A stretch of DNA of 64,000 nucleotides, taken from assembly GCF_000335475.2 (NCBI RefSeq), contig NZ_ANAH02000049.1:21344-85343 (forward strand), in the 5' to 3' direction. This stretch comes from Cystobacter fuscus DSM 2262. Lineage in GTDB: Bacteria > Myxococcota > Myxococcia > Myxococcales > Myxococcaceae. The notes below the pieces were generated by a model. The model was not told the DNA's origin and did not search any database. It was given only the letters and a program-made list of their open reading frames with translations. Positions 37,036-45,760 of the stretch are shown here, in pieces. How positions within the stretch are numbered: position 1 is the first letter of the stretch; every line of letters begins with the position of its first letter. A program made the position numbers and the translations under genes.

Positions 37036-39852
37036 CTAGCCCACGCGGGCCAGGGCGAGCCGGCCCTCCCAGCGCTCCTCGAGTGCCTTGACCAGACCCT
37101 GGTGCTCGGGAGCCCGGAGCTGGGGATCCCGGGCGAGGATGGCGCGTGCCTCCTGCTGCGCGATCGAGAGCAGATCCCCATCCCGGGCGAGGTTGGCCAC
37201 GGCGAGTTCGGGCAGACCGCTCTGGCGCGTGCCCAAAAACTCTCCCGGGCCGCGGATCTCCAGGTCCTTCTCCGCGATGACGAAGCCGTCGCTGCTGTGC
37301 TCCATGACGCCCAGCCGCTCCGAGGACTCCAGCGAGGAGCGCGCCAGGTTGGCCACGAGGAAGCAGTAGCTCTCCGCCGCGCCACGGCCCACGCGGCCAC
37401 GCAACTGGTGGAGCTGGGACAGGCCGAAGCGCTCGGCGGACTCGATGGCCATCACCGACGCGTTGGGCACGTCCACGCCCACCTCCACCACCGTGGTGCA
37501 CACGAGGATCTGGATCTGTCCCGCCCGGAAGGCGTCCATCACCGCGTCCTTCTCCTCGGGCTTCATGCGCCCGTGGAGCAGCCCCACCTCCACGCCCGGG
37601 AAGACCTGCCGCAGCTTGTCCACTCCCCGCGTGGCGTCCTCCAGGTCCAGCTTCTCCGACTCCTCCACGAGCGGATACACGACGTAGGCCTGATGGCCCT
37701 TGGCCACCTCGGCCGCCACGGCCTCGTAGACGCGCGCGCGCTGTTTGTCATTGAAGACGCGCGTCTTCACCGGCGTGCGGCCCGGGGGCAGCTCGTCGAT
37801 GACGGAGACGTCCAGGTCCCCATACAGCGTCATGGCCAGCGTGCGGGGAATGGGCGTGGCCGTCATCACCAGCACGTCCGGGAACACGCCCTTGCTCATG
37901 AGCATGTGGCGCTGGAGCACGCCGAAACGGTGCTGCTCGTCGATCACCACGAAGCCGAGCTTGTCGAAGGCGATGCCCTCCTGGATGAGGGCATGCGTGC
38001 CCACCGCCAGGTGGATCTCCCCGCGCGCCACGGCCTCGCGCACCTCGCGCTTCTTCTTCGCCGTGCCCGACGCGCTCACCAGGCCCACCTTGAAGCCCAG
38101 CGGCTCGAGCAGCTTGTGGAAGGTGCGCTCGTGCTGCTCGGCGAGGATCTCCGTGGGCGCCATCACCGCCACCTGGTAGCCGTCGCGCAGCGCCACGAGC
38201 GCGGACACCACCGCCACCGCCGTCTTGCCCGAGCCCACGTCGCCCTGCACCAGCCGGTTCATCGGCTCGTCGTGGCCCATGTCCCGGGCGATCTCCTCGA
38301 TGACGCGTTTCTGCGCCCCGGTGAGCTCGAAGGGCAGCGCCGCGCGCGCCTGCTCCAGACGCGAGGCCGACACGTCGAAGACGATGCCCTTCTCCGTCTT
38401 CTTGCCCTGGCGCTTGAGCCCCATGCCCAGCTGCAGGAAGAACAGCTCGTCGAACGCCAGCCGTCGGTGCGCCGGGCTCAGGTGCTTGTCCAGCATCTCC
38501 GGATCCGCGCTGCCCGCCGGGAAGTGGATGGCCCGCAGCGCCTCGGGCAGCGTCATCAGCTCCAGCTTCTCGCGCAGGGGGTTCGGCAGCGGCTCCTCGA
38601 GATGGCTCGCATAGGACTCGCTCACCACCGAGGCCAGCTCGCGGAACGAGCGTTGATCGCCCCGCTCGAAACCCGGGTACACCGGGACGATGCGGTTGAA
38701 GTGCACCGAGGACACCTCGAGGTCCTCCGCGGGCTCGATCTCCGGGTGGGAGATCTCCCGGCCGGACAGGGAGGCACGCACCTCGCCCGAGAGCACCAGG
38801 CGCTTGCCCACGGGGAAGCGCTGCTGGAGCCAGGGGCCGGCGTTGAAGTACGTGGCGGCGATGCTCCCCGTGCGGTCCGCCACCACGGCGCGGAACATGC
38901 GCTTGCCGCCGGTGCGGCTCGGCACGAAGTCCGCCATCTTCACCACGCCCACCGTCACGCCGCGCTCTCCCGGCATCAGCTCGGAGATGGTCTGCAGCTT
39001 GCGCCGGTCCTCGTAGCAGCGCGGCAGCAGGAAGAGGATGTCCCCCACGCGCCGCAGGCCCTTCTTGTTGAGCGCCGCCAGCAGCCGGGGGCCGAGCTTC
39101 TTGCCCATCGTCTTGAGGGGAATGGCCAGCGGCCCCGAGCGCGGGGCGATGGACAACAGCTTCGCCTCGGCGCGCGACTCCTCCTGCCCCTTGGCCACCC
39201 GCTTCTTCTTGCGCCGGGCGGGCGCCTTGTCCTCGGCGGGGAGCAAGGGCGCGCTCTCCTTGGCAGGCGGAGGGGCCACGGGCGGACGGGCCACCATGGG
39301 AGGCCTCGCCGCGGAGGGTGGCCGCGTGGCGGAGGGAGGCCGGGTCCCCGGGGAAGCAGCCACCGCCGGAGCGGGCCGCGCCGCCGGGGGACGCCCAGGC
39401 TCGGAGGGCCGAGGAGGCGGCGTGCTCCCGGACGCTGGGGCGCCGCGCAGGGGCTCCGTGGCCTTCCAGGCGGGCACGAGCCCCGCCTTCGGCTTGCCGG
39501 GCCCCTCGCCTGCTGCCACCGGAACGGCCGCCACCTGGGCGAGATCCTCGGGAAGGGGGACGCCACTCAAGCGCAGGCCCGCCACCACGCCGCGCAGGGC
39601 GTCCTTGCGCCGCTCGGGGGTGGGATGGTCGACGTGGGGCAGCGCGGCGCGCAGGTGCCGGAGCGCCTCCGCGTCCACCCCGGTGGCTCCCGCGAGCGCG
39701 CTCTCCAGGAGGACGCGCAGGTTCTTCACCGTGGACAGGTGGGCGAAATCACTCCGGCAGGCGTACCGCATGGGTCCAACGAGGCTGGCGAGCGGATGGT
39801 TCACGGTCTTGTCCAAATGTTCAGTGTAAACCGCGCCCTGCTCGCCGCCCAT
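37036..39852 (-). CDS. recG: ATP-dependent DNA helicase RecG with extended N-terminus
   Basis: A 938-aa helicase that remodels stalled replication forks and Holliday junctions. From about residue 240 it is a normal RecG: wedge/OB domain, Walker A GDVGSGKTAVA, DEQH box VVIDEQHRFG, TATPIPRTLAMTLYGDLDVSVIDELPPGR, and the C-terminal LRGRVGRGAAESYCFLV. The first 240 residues are additional: a helical segment followed by a long Ala/Pro-rich linker with a basic patch (KAPARRKKKRVAKG). Typical RecG is about 690 aa. The start is the first ATG of the frame, and later ATGs (for example at residue 28) cannot be excluded. Confidence 0.95.
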   Translation of the reverse strand: MGGEQGAVYTEHLDKTVNHPLASLVGPMRYACRSDFAHLSTVKNLRVLLESALAGATGVDAEALRHLRAALPHVDHPTPERRKDALRGVVAGLRLSGVPLPEDLAQVAAVPVAAGEGPGKPKAGLVPAWKATEPLRGAPASGSTPPPRPSEPGRPPAARPAPAVAASPGTRPPSATRPPSAARPPMVARPPVAPPPAKESAPLLPAEDKAPARRKKKRVAKGQEESRAEAKLLSIAPRSGPLAIPLKTMGKKLGPRLLAALNKKGLRRVGDILFLLPRCYEDRRKLQTISELMPGERGVTVGVVKMADFVPSRTGGKRMFRAVVADRTGSIAATYFNAGPWLQQRFPVGKRLVLSGEVRASLSGREISHPEIEPAEDLEVSSVHFNRIVPVYPGFERGDQRSFRELASVVSESYASHLEEPLPNPLREKLELMTLPEALRAIHFPAGSADPEMLDKHLSPAHRRLAFDELFFLQLGMGLKRQGKKTEKGIVFDVSASRLEQARAALPFELTGAQKRVIEEIARDMGHDEPMNRLVQGDVGSGKTAVAVVSALVALRDGYQVAVMAPTEILAEQHERTFHKLLEPLGFKVGLVSASGTAKKKREVREAVARGEIHLAVGTHALIQEGIAFDKLGFVVIDEQHRFGVLQRHMLMSKGVFPDVLVMTATPIPRTLAMTLYGDLDVSVIDELPPGRTPVKTRVFNDKQRARVYEAVAAEVAKGHQAYVVYPLVEESEKLDLEDATRGVDKLRQVFPGVEVGLLHGRMKPEEKDAVMDAFRAGQIQILVCTTVVEVGVDVPNASVMAIESAERFGLSQLHQLRGRVGRGAAESYCFLVANLARSSLESSERLGVMEHSSDGFVIAEKDLEIRGPGEFLGTRQSGLPELAVANLARDGDLLSIAQQEARAILARDPQLRAPEHQGLVKALEERWEGRLALARVG

Positions 39853-39915
39853 CCAAACGAGACAGGGGAGCGGGCTCGCGCGCGCTCCCCTGTTCGACTG
39901 CTCACGGCCGCCGTC

Positions 39916-40428
39916 TCAGGACTCCGGCAGCGGCTCGTCCTCGGGATCCTCGAAGCGGATGGCCTGGACCTCGTACTCGCGCACGCCCCCAGGGCTCTGC
40001 ACGGTGGCGACGTCGCCCTCCTTCTTGCCGATCAGCGCGCGCGCCACCGGCGACGTCACGGCGATCCACCGCTTCTTCAGATCCGCCTCCAGCTCGCCCA
40101 CCAGGCGGTAGGACACCGTCTTGTCGGACTCCACGTCCAGCAAGTCCACCGTGGCGCCGAAGACGACCTTGTCCCCGCCGAGCTTGGCCGGATCGATCAC
40201 CTCGGCCCGGGCAATCCAGTCATTGAGGTCCAGGATGCGGCCCTCGATGTGGGACTGCTTCTCCTTGGCCGCGTGGTACTCGGCGTTCTCGCGCAGGTCT
40301 CCGTGCGCGCGCGCCACTTCAATCTCCCGGGAGATTTTTCCGCGCTCAACGGACTGAAGGTGCTTCAGTTCCGCCTTCAGCTTCCGCAGACCTGACGGGG
40401 TCATCGGAATGTTCCCGCTGCCGGTCAT
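39916..40428 (-). CDS. greA: Transcription elongation factor GreA
   Basis: A 170-aa Gre factor that rescues backtracked RNA polymerase by stimulating transcript cleavage. The N-terminal coiled coil (LRKLKAELKHLQSVERGKISREI and ARAHGDLRENAEYHAAKEKQ) carries the acidic tip residues DLRENAEY. The C-terminal domain has VSYRLVGELEAD and SPVARALIGKKEGD. The start at 40428 is chosen because GreA begins there and GGAG lies upstream; the longer frame adds an unrelated 58 residues. Confidence 0.95.
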   Translation of the reverse strand: MTGSGNIPMTPSGLRKLKAELKHLQSVERGKISREIEVARAHGDLRENAEYHAAKEKQSHIEGRILDLNDWIARAEVIDPAKLGGDKVVFGATVDLLDVESDKTVSYRLVGELEADLKKRWIAVTSPVARALIGKKEGDVATVQSPGGVREYEVQAIRFEDPEDEPLPES

Positions 40429-40591
40429 CGACACCGCTCCTTCCCACGTCCATTCAAGGTGAAGGCCGAGACCCGCCCCATCCCGTGGACGGGGGGCCTC
40501 GACCGAGGGGCGAAAGTGTAGGAGACGGGCGCCATCCCGGTCAACGAAACCCGCGAGCCCCCCCACACATCTTCTGGCATGCTGACACACC

Positions 40592-41098
40592 GTGCTGTCC
40601 ATCCAGGAATTGCGCGCGCTCGGCGCCTCCCTGCCCTCCGGGGCCTTCCGCCGTCAACTCGGTCCCTTCGTGCTCATCCAGCGAGCGCCGGGCCGCCCCT
40701 CCAGCGCGGTGCTCGAACCCACGCGCGTGGCCTCCTCGGGAGACATCGAGCGGGGCATGCTCTCGCTGCTCTTCGAGTTCGAGGATCTGCTCATCACCAC
40801 GCTGCCGCCGCTGGCGCGCGTGGAGTCGCTGAGCGTGGGGCGGCTGCCCGACTGCGACGTGTTCGTGGATGATCCGTCCGTGTCCAAGCGCCACGCGGAG
40901 CTGCGGTGGACGGAGAGCCCGGCGCGCTGCACGGTGAAGGACCAGGGCTCCACCAACGGCACCTTCCTCAACGCCAACTCGCTGGGCACGCGCGAGGCGA
41001 CGCTCAAGGATGGGGACATCCTGAGCTTTGGCAACGTGCAGTTCTGGTTCCTGATGACGGACACGCTGCACGCCCGGCTCCGGGCGACGCGGCGCTGA
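40592..41098 (+). CDS. FHA-domain protein
   Basis: A 168-aa protein starting at GTG. Residues 1-70 have no recognised domain. Residues about 75-155 form a forkhead-associated domain with all conserved elements: SVGRLPDCDVFVDDPSVSKRHAEL and DQGSTNGTFLNANSL. FHA domains bind phosphothreonine peptides, so the partner is probably a Ser/Thr kinase substrate, in keeping with the many such kinases of myxobacteria. Confidence 0.88.
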   Translation: MLSIQELRALGASLPSGAFRRQLGPFVLIQRAPGRPSSAVLEPTRVASSGDIERGMLSLLFEFEDLLITTLPPLARVESLSVGRLPDCDVFVDDPSVSKRHAELRWTESPARCTVKDQGSTNGTFLNANSLGTREATLKDGDILSFGNVQFWFLMTDTLHARLRATRR

Positions 41099-41110
41099 AA
41101 GCGCGCCCGC

Positions 41111-41611
41111 TCAGGGCAGGGTGCCCGCGGCGGGGTTCTTGCGCGCGGTGGAGAAGGCGCCCCGGAGCGCGTCCACCGAGCCCCCCACCTCGCCCGCGTA
41201 CTGCACGGCGTGGATGGTGTAGCGATCGAGCACGTCCTCCAGGCGCCCGTACACCCGCTTGAGGTCCGCGTTGGTGCGCGAGTCGAGCGCGCAGCGCGAC
41301 TCCCGCTCGCGCAGCCGCCGCAGCCATCCGGTGCGGAAGCTCATCCACTGGGCGTCCACCGTCTGGGCCGGCGAGGCGCGCACGAGCTTCTCGCGCGCGG
41401 ACTCCAGCTCGGACCACAGCGCGTCCGCCGCGTCGAGACACTCGCGGTAGGTGAGCACCGGCTCGTCGGACACGAAGCGCGAGGGGTTCATCGCCGCCAC
41501 CGAGCGCGACACGCTGATGATGACCCCCAGACAGAACGCCACCACCAGGACGATGTAGAGACCGTAGGCGGCGGCGCGGAAGGGACGGTAGCGGGGGTCG
41601 GGCGTGGTCAC
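41111..41611 (-). CDS. Single-span membrane protein of unknown function
   Basis: A 166-aa protein starting at GTG. One N-terminal transmembrane helix lies at about residues 15-35 (YGLYIVLVVAFCLGVIISV), followed by an extracytoplasmic helical domain with two Cys (RECLDAADALW, RESRCALDSRT). No family is recognised. It lies 68 bp downstream of the TPR-type gene on the same strand and could be its operon partner. Confidence 0.7.
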   Translation of the reverse strand: MTTPDPRYRPFRAAAYGLYIVLVVAFCLGVIISVSRSVAAMNPSRFVSDEPVLTYRECLDAADALWSELESAREKLVRASPAQTVDAQWMSFRTGWLRRLRERESRCALDSRTNADLKRVYGRLEDVLDRYTIHAVQYAGEVGGSVDALRGAFSTARKNPAAGTLP

Positions 41612-41679
41612 GGGGCCCCCGTCTTACGACCGGGAGCCCCTCGTGGCAACGGCGGAGAACGCGCGAGCCCCGCGGCTGT

Positions 41680-42669
41680 TCACTGCGCCGGGGCGGGAGC
41701 CGGGGTGGGCAGCGTCACGGGCACCAGGGGCTTGGCGGCGGCGGGAGTCGGAGCCGCGGCCGCGGCCGCCTCGGCACCACCGGCCCGCTGCCGGCGGATG
41801 GAGCTCTGCCGGCTGCGCATCTGGGGGGCGAACTCACTGGCCGGATAGGTGGCCAGGGCCTCCTGCACGGTGGCCATCGCCTTGTCCAGATCGTTGATCT
41901 CCTGGTACGACTGCGCGAGCAGCAGCATGGCGTAGTCGCGCGTCTTGGAGCGCTTGTCGCCCGCGACGAAGCGCGCCAGCAGCGGCACCGCCTGCTCGTG
42001 CTTGCGCTCGTTGTTGTAGGCCACGCCCAGGAAGAAGGACGCGTCCAGGAGCTGCTCCTGGGGCGGGTTCATCGCCACGAAGCGCGAGATCTCGTCGATG
42101 GTCGCCTTCATCTCGTTGCGGCGGAAGGCCGTCTTGCCCCGCTCGAACGCCGCGTCGCCAATCTCACGCCGCAGCAAGGCCGCCTGGTTGTTGAGCGCCG
42201 CGCGCTCCAGGGCCGTCAGGCGCGAGGTGTCCAGCTTCACCAGCTCGTCCACGCCCTTGAGCCGCTCGTCCCCGGGCAGGTTGGTCATCAACCGGAAGAC
42301 CTCGTTGGCCGCGCGCTGGGAGGCCTGCACCGCGGTCTGCTCCGCGCGCTGCTTGTCCAGCTGCGCCGTCAGCTCGGTCACCGTCTTCTCCAGCCGCTCA
42401 CGCTCGGCCGTCGCGTTGGAGGAGCGCGAGGACATCACCATCGTCGCGCCGCCCACGCACAACGCCGCGAAGAGCACGTACGCCACGCCGGAAGAAATCC
42501 ACTGCCGCTTCTGGAGATCCTCGTGACGCTTGCCAATCGCCTTCACTTCCGCGTGAAGGTTCTTGAGCAGGTTGTCCGTCTTGATCACCAGGTTGCGGGA
42601 CTCGATGACCTCCTTGCGGATCTCACTCAATTCCTTGGAGTCGTACTCGGACTTCATCTCGGCAGCCAT
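41680..42669 (-). CDS. Membrane-anchored TPR-like protein
   Basis: A 329-aa protein. The start at 42669 is chosen because an AGGA precedes it at suitable distance and the upstream extension is low-complexity. A cytoplasmic helical segment (residues 1-50, EIRKEVIESRNLVIKTDNLL) leads to one transmembrane helix at about 54-74. A coiled coil (ERERLEKTVTELTAQLDKQ) and then TPR-like helical repeats (AALLRREIGDAAFERGKTAF, ASFFLGVAYNNERKHEQAVPLL, AMLLLAQSYQEINDLDKAM) follow. The tail is Ala/Pro-rich. The architecture resembles YbgF/CpoB-like scaffold proteins, but no direct assignment is justified. Confidence 0.8.
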   Translation of the reverse strand: MAAEMKSEYDSKELSEIRKEVIESRNLVIKTDNLLKNLHAEVKAIGKRHEDLQKRQWISSGVAYVLFAALCVGGATMVMSSRSSNATAERERLEKTVTELTAQLDKQRAEQTAVQASQRAANEVFRLMTNLPGDERLKGVDELVKLDTSRLTALERAALNNQAALLRREIGDAAFERGKTAFRRNEMKATIDEISRFVAMNPPQEQLLDASFFLGVAYNNERKHEQAVPLLARFVAGDKRSKTRDYAMLLLAQSYQEINDLDKAMATVQEALATYPASEFAPQMRSRQSSIRRQRAGGAEAAAAAAPTPAAAKPLVPVTLPTPAPAPAQ

Positions 42670-42816
42670 GGACAAGTTCCTGTTGGGCCCGGAAGTGCTC
42701 TCGGCCTCTGCGCGCATCGTGAAGGGCTCCCTCGGGCGGCGCTCTCGCGGCACCCCGTTATATCTGTCGGCCCGGGAACAGGCCTTGGCCCCCGAGGAAT
42801 TTCCGGGGACCGGATG

Positions 42817-42852
42817 AAAAAAACCAAGCGGCCAGGGGGGCTGGCCCCCGCT
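42817..42852 (-). terminator. Rho-independent terminator after the beta-barrel gene
   Basis: Read leftward, GGCCAG and CTGGCC (42846-42841 and 42835-42830) form a stem around five C, flanked by partly complementary bases and followed by seven T (A-run 42817-42823 on the plus strand). It directly follows the stop at 42852-42854. Confidence 0.8.
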
Positions 42853-43571
42853 CAAGGCATGCTGAAGGTCCGGACCGGATCCGGCGCCAGCAGGTACGTC
42901 ACCCCCAGGGCGAACCAGTTACCACCCGCGTTGTAGGAAGCCAGATTCTTGTAGGGGCCGTCTCCCACCCCCGAGGGCGGAGGCTTGTTCTGGTAGGGGC
43001 TCTGCCCACGGGCGAACGCCAGCCGGTACTCGGCCGTGAGGGCCCAGTGGGCGGACAAACGCACCGTCGCCCCCACGGTGCCCACCCAGGGTTGGACGAT
43101 GGACTCCCTGCGCCCCACCCCCTCCACCAGGGAGTAGGCCAACGAGGGTCCCGTCTCCAGGCCGATGAAGGGGACGACGCCCTGGGGCGTGAGGATCTCC
43201 AGCAGCCCCTGGAAGCGCAGGCCCAGCAGGGCGCCGTAGGTGATGTTGGTGTGGGTGGCGGCGTTGGTCAGCCGCAGTTGCTGGTGGGTGTAGAACAGGT
43301 CGATGCCCACCTCGATGAAGTCCGTGACGGAGTAGCCGAAGGTGGCCGTGGCGAAGGGGCCCGCCGGAGTCTCGCGCGAGCACCCCGCGGAGCACTCGAA
43401 GCCCGGCAGCGCGTAGAAGCTGTCGAAGAACGTGGTGTTGCTCGACAAGCGCAACCCACCCTGGACGGTGATGCGGCCCACCCCGTTGAGGGGCACCAGC
43501 TCCTCGGATTCCTCCTGGGCGGAGGCCGTGGCGGCGGCGAGCAGCAGCGCGAGAAGCACGAAGCCACGCAT
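42852..43571 (-). CDS. Outer-membrane beta-barrel protein
   Basis: A 239-aa exported protein with a clear signal peptide (MRGFVLLALLLAAATASA). The mature part alternates hydrophobic and polar residues in strands (ITVQGGLRLSSNTTFF, ATATFGYSVTDFIEVGIDLFY, ITYGALLGLRFQGLL, WALTAEYRLAFARG, WFALGVTYLLAP), as in 8-10-stranded OmpW/OmpA-like barrels. One Cys pair (ECSAGC) sits in a loop. The specific role is unknown. It starts 3 bp after the stop of a 51-aa gene. Confidence 0.8.
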   Translation of the reverse strand: MRGFVLLALLLAAATASAQEESEELVPLNGVGRITVQGGLRLSSNTTFFDSFYALPGFECSAGCSRETPAGPFATATFGYSVTDFIEVGIDLFYTHQQLRLTNAATHTNITYGALLGLRFQGLLEILTPQGVVPFIGLETGPSLAYSLVEGVGRRESIVQPWVGTVGATVRLSAHWALTAEYRLAFARGQSPYQNKPPPSGVGDGPYKNLASYNAGGNWFALGVTYLLAPDPVRTFSMP

Positions 43572-43574
43572 CGC

Positions 43575-43730
43575 TCAGGCGTCCTTCAGCCGCAGCGCGA
43601 TCTCGAGGAACGTGGTCCGGCGGCGCGAGAGCGCGGCGAACAGGCACCACACCACGCACCGCGAGCCGAACTCGCGCCGGATGAGGCCCACGTGGGCCAG
43701 CACGTCCCTCAAGGTGATGACACCGAGCAT
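43575..43730 (-). CDS. Small basic protein, 51 aa
   Basis: A short frame starting at ATG 43730 after a good ribosome-binding site (GAGAGGGACGG) and ending 3 bp before the beta-barrel gene. The product begins MLGVITLRDVLAHVGLIRREF and contains VVWCLFAALSRRRTTFLEI, so it has one short hydrophobic segment between basic stretches. Position, ribosome-binding site and spacing support it as a real gene. No family is known. Confidence 0.55.
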   Translation of the reverse strand: MLGVITLRDVLAHVGLIRREFGSRCVVWCLFAALSRRRTTFLEIALRLKDA

Positions 43731-43796
43731 CCGTCCCTCTCCTCGCACCCGGGTGCTACAGGGTGGTGGCGCACCGTAGCAACGGCGCCCGGAGCG

Positions 43797-45659
43797 TCAA
43801 CTTTTCGTCCCCGGAGGCCGCAGCGCGCGCCGCTCCAGCTCCAAGAGTGGCACCTCGAGCACCACCACCGTGCCGTGGATGCAGGGCGGGTGGAAGTCCG
43901 CCGCGTCCAGCTCCCCCAGGAGCGCCCGGAGCTTGCCCTCGGAGAGCTGGCCCTCGGCGTGGCGCGCGGCGTGACAGGCGAGCACGCGCAGGGGCTCGGC
44001 GAGCGCCACCGCGTCCAGCGCCGAGCCCGGGGGCGGCAGCGCGCGCGCCAGGGCCTCCAGGAGGGCGCGCGCGTCGGCCCCCACCAGCGCGGGTGGCACC
44101 GCCTTGAGCGCCAGCGTCGTGCCGCCAAAGGGCTCCACCTCCAACCCCAGCCGGGCGAGCGCCTCCTGCCCCTCCACCAACGTGCGGGCCACCGGCACCG
44201 CGAGCTCCACCGTGGCGCCGAAGAGCGTGGGCACCGGCGGCTCCGCGCGCTGAAGCGCCTTGTGGAAGGCCATCAGCCGGGCGCGCTCCAGCGCGGCGTG
44301 CGCGTCCAGCACCACCAGCGTGCCCCCGGACCCCTCGCACACGTGGAAGCGCTCGCCGAGCACCCCCATGGGCCGCAGCGCGCCGAAGTAGCCCGGCGGC
44401 GGGGCCTCGTTGAGCAGGGGCTGGGCCTGGCCGAAGGCGGGCGCCCGGCCGGGCAAGAGCGGGCTGGGCGCCGAGGGCGCGAAGAGGGAGCCGTTGGCCT
44501 GGGGCGGCGCGGGGGCGTCCGCGTCCTGGGTGCCGGGAACGGGCAGGGGCGCGCCCCAGGTGGCCTCCTGCGCGCGGGTGAGGAAGCGCTCCACGGCCAT
44601 GGCGTAGTGCGCGGCCTGCCGGGGCGGCTCCATCGCGCCGCCCTCCCCCGTCGGCGGACCCAGCCACGGCGCGGCCCGCAGCGCCCGGGAGATGGCGGCG
44701 TTCACCGCGTCCCCCACCCCCTTGGCGTCCGCGAAGCGCACCTCGAGCTTCTGCGGGTGCACGTTCACGTCCACCGCGCGCGGATCCATGTCGATGAAGA
44801 GCACCACCACCGGCTGGCGCCCGGCGGCGAGGAACTCCTGGAAGGCGCGCTGGATGGCGCTGTTGAGGCCCCGGTCCCGGATGTAGCGACGGTTGACGAA
44901 GGTGTAGATGCCGCGCGCGTTGGGCAGCGTGTACTCGGGCGAGGCGATGTAGCCGGTGACGTTCACCCCCAGCCGCCGCTCCTCCACCGCCACCAGGTGC
45001 GGGTGCACCCCGGGCCCCAGCGCCGCGGCGATGCGCTCGCGCGCGTCCGTGGGGCTCGCGGGGCTGGTGAAGAGCGCCTGGCCCCCGTGCTCCACGAAGA
45101 AGGACACGTCCGGGTGCGCGAGCGCCAGCCGGATGACGGCCTCCTCCGCGTGCTGCAGCTCCGTGGACTCGCGCCGCATGAACTTGCGCCGCGCGGGCGT
45201 GTTGTAGAACAGGTCCTCCACCGAGATGACCGTGCCCACGCGCGGCGGCGCCTCCTCCACCAGCGGCTCGCCCCCGCCCTCCACGGTGATGCGCGTGCCC
45301 ACGTAGGACTCGCGCTCGGCCGTGTGCAGGGTGAAGCGTGACACCGAGGCGATGGCCGGCAGCGCCTCGCCCCGGAAGCCCTTGGTGCTCAGCGTGAACA
45401 GGTCGTCCAGTTCCCGCAACTTGCTCGTGGCGTGGCGCTCGAGGCTCAGCCGCGCGTCCTCGGCGCTCATCCCCTGCCCGTCGTCAGAGATGGTGATGCG
45501 CCCGAGCCCTCCGCGCTCCAGCGCCACGCGCACCGTGCGCGAGCCCGCGTCGATGGAATTCTCCACCAGCTCCTTCACGACGGACGCGGGACGTTCCACC
45601 ACCTCACCGGCGGCGATCTTGTTGATGAGGACATCACTGAGGCGGGCGACACGTGCCAT
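43797..45659 (-). CDS. mutL: DNA mismatch repair protein MutL
   Basis: A 620-aa mismatch-repair ATPase that couples MutS mismatch recognition to strand incision. The N-terminal GHKL ATPase shows ELVENSIDAGSRTV, ISDDGQGMS, RHATSKL and GFRGEALPAIASVS. The transducer domain contains YTFVNRRYIRDR and DVNVHPQKLEVRF. A proline-rich linker (about 350-430) leads to the C-terminal dimerisation domain. I see no DQHA(x)2E(x)4E endonuclease motif; VLDAHAALERARL occupies the equivalent place and lacks it, so it resembles the non-nicking type. It is divergent from the epimerase gene. Confidence 0.95.
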   Translation of the reverse strand: MARVARLSDVLINKIAAGEVVERPASVVKELVENSIDAGSRTVRVALERGGLGRITISDDGQGMSAEDARLSLERHATSKLRELDDLFTLSTKGFRGEALPAIASVSRFTLHTAERESYVGTRITVEGGGEPLVEEAPPRVGTVISVEDLFYNTPARRKFMRRESTELQHAEEAVIRLALAHPDVSFFVEHGGQALFTSPASPTDARERIAAALGPGVHPHLVAVEERRLGVNVTGYIASPEYTLPNARGIYTFVNRRYIRDRGLNSAIQRAFQEFLAAGRQPVVVLFIDMDPRAVDVNVHPQKLEVRFADAKGVGDAVNAAISRALRAAPWLGPPTGEGGAMEPPRQAAHYAMAVERFLTRAQEATWGAPLPVPGTQDADAPAPPQANGSLFAPSAPSPLLPGRAPAFGQAQPLLNEAPPPGYFGALRPMGVLGERFHVCEGSGGTLVVLDAHAALERARLMAFHKALQRAEPPVPTLFGATVELAVPVARTLVEGQEALARLGLEVEPFGGTTLALKAVPPALVGADARALLEALARALPPPGSALDAVALAEPLRVLACHAARHAEGQLSEGKLRALLGELDAADFHPPCIHGTVVVLEVPLLELERRALRPPGTKS

Positions 45660-45760
45660 GGGAGGTCATATCCTGTACGGGACCCGGCACGTTGGCCAGT
45701 AAAGCGGACGCAACGCGGCTGACAAGCGGCCCCCAGGTGCGCTATCACGCCCCCTCCCGT

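Noticed and set aside
37102..40395. 1097-aa plus-strand open frame across recG and greA
   Set aside because: Antisense shadow of two well-recognised genes, with no domain.
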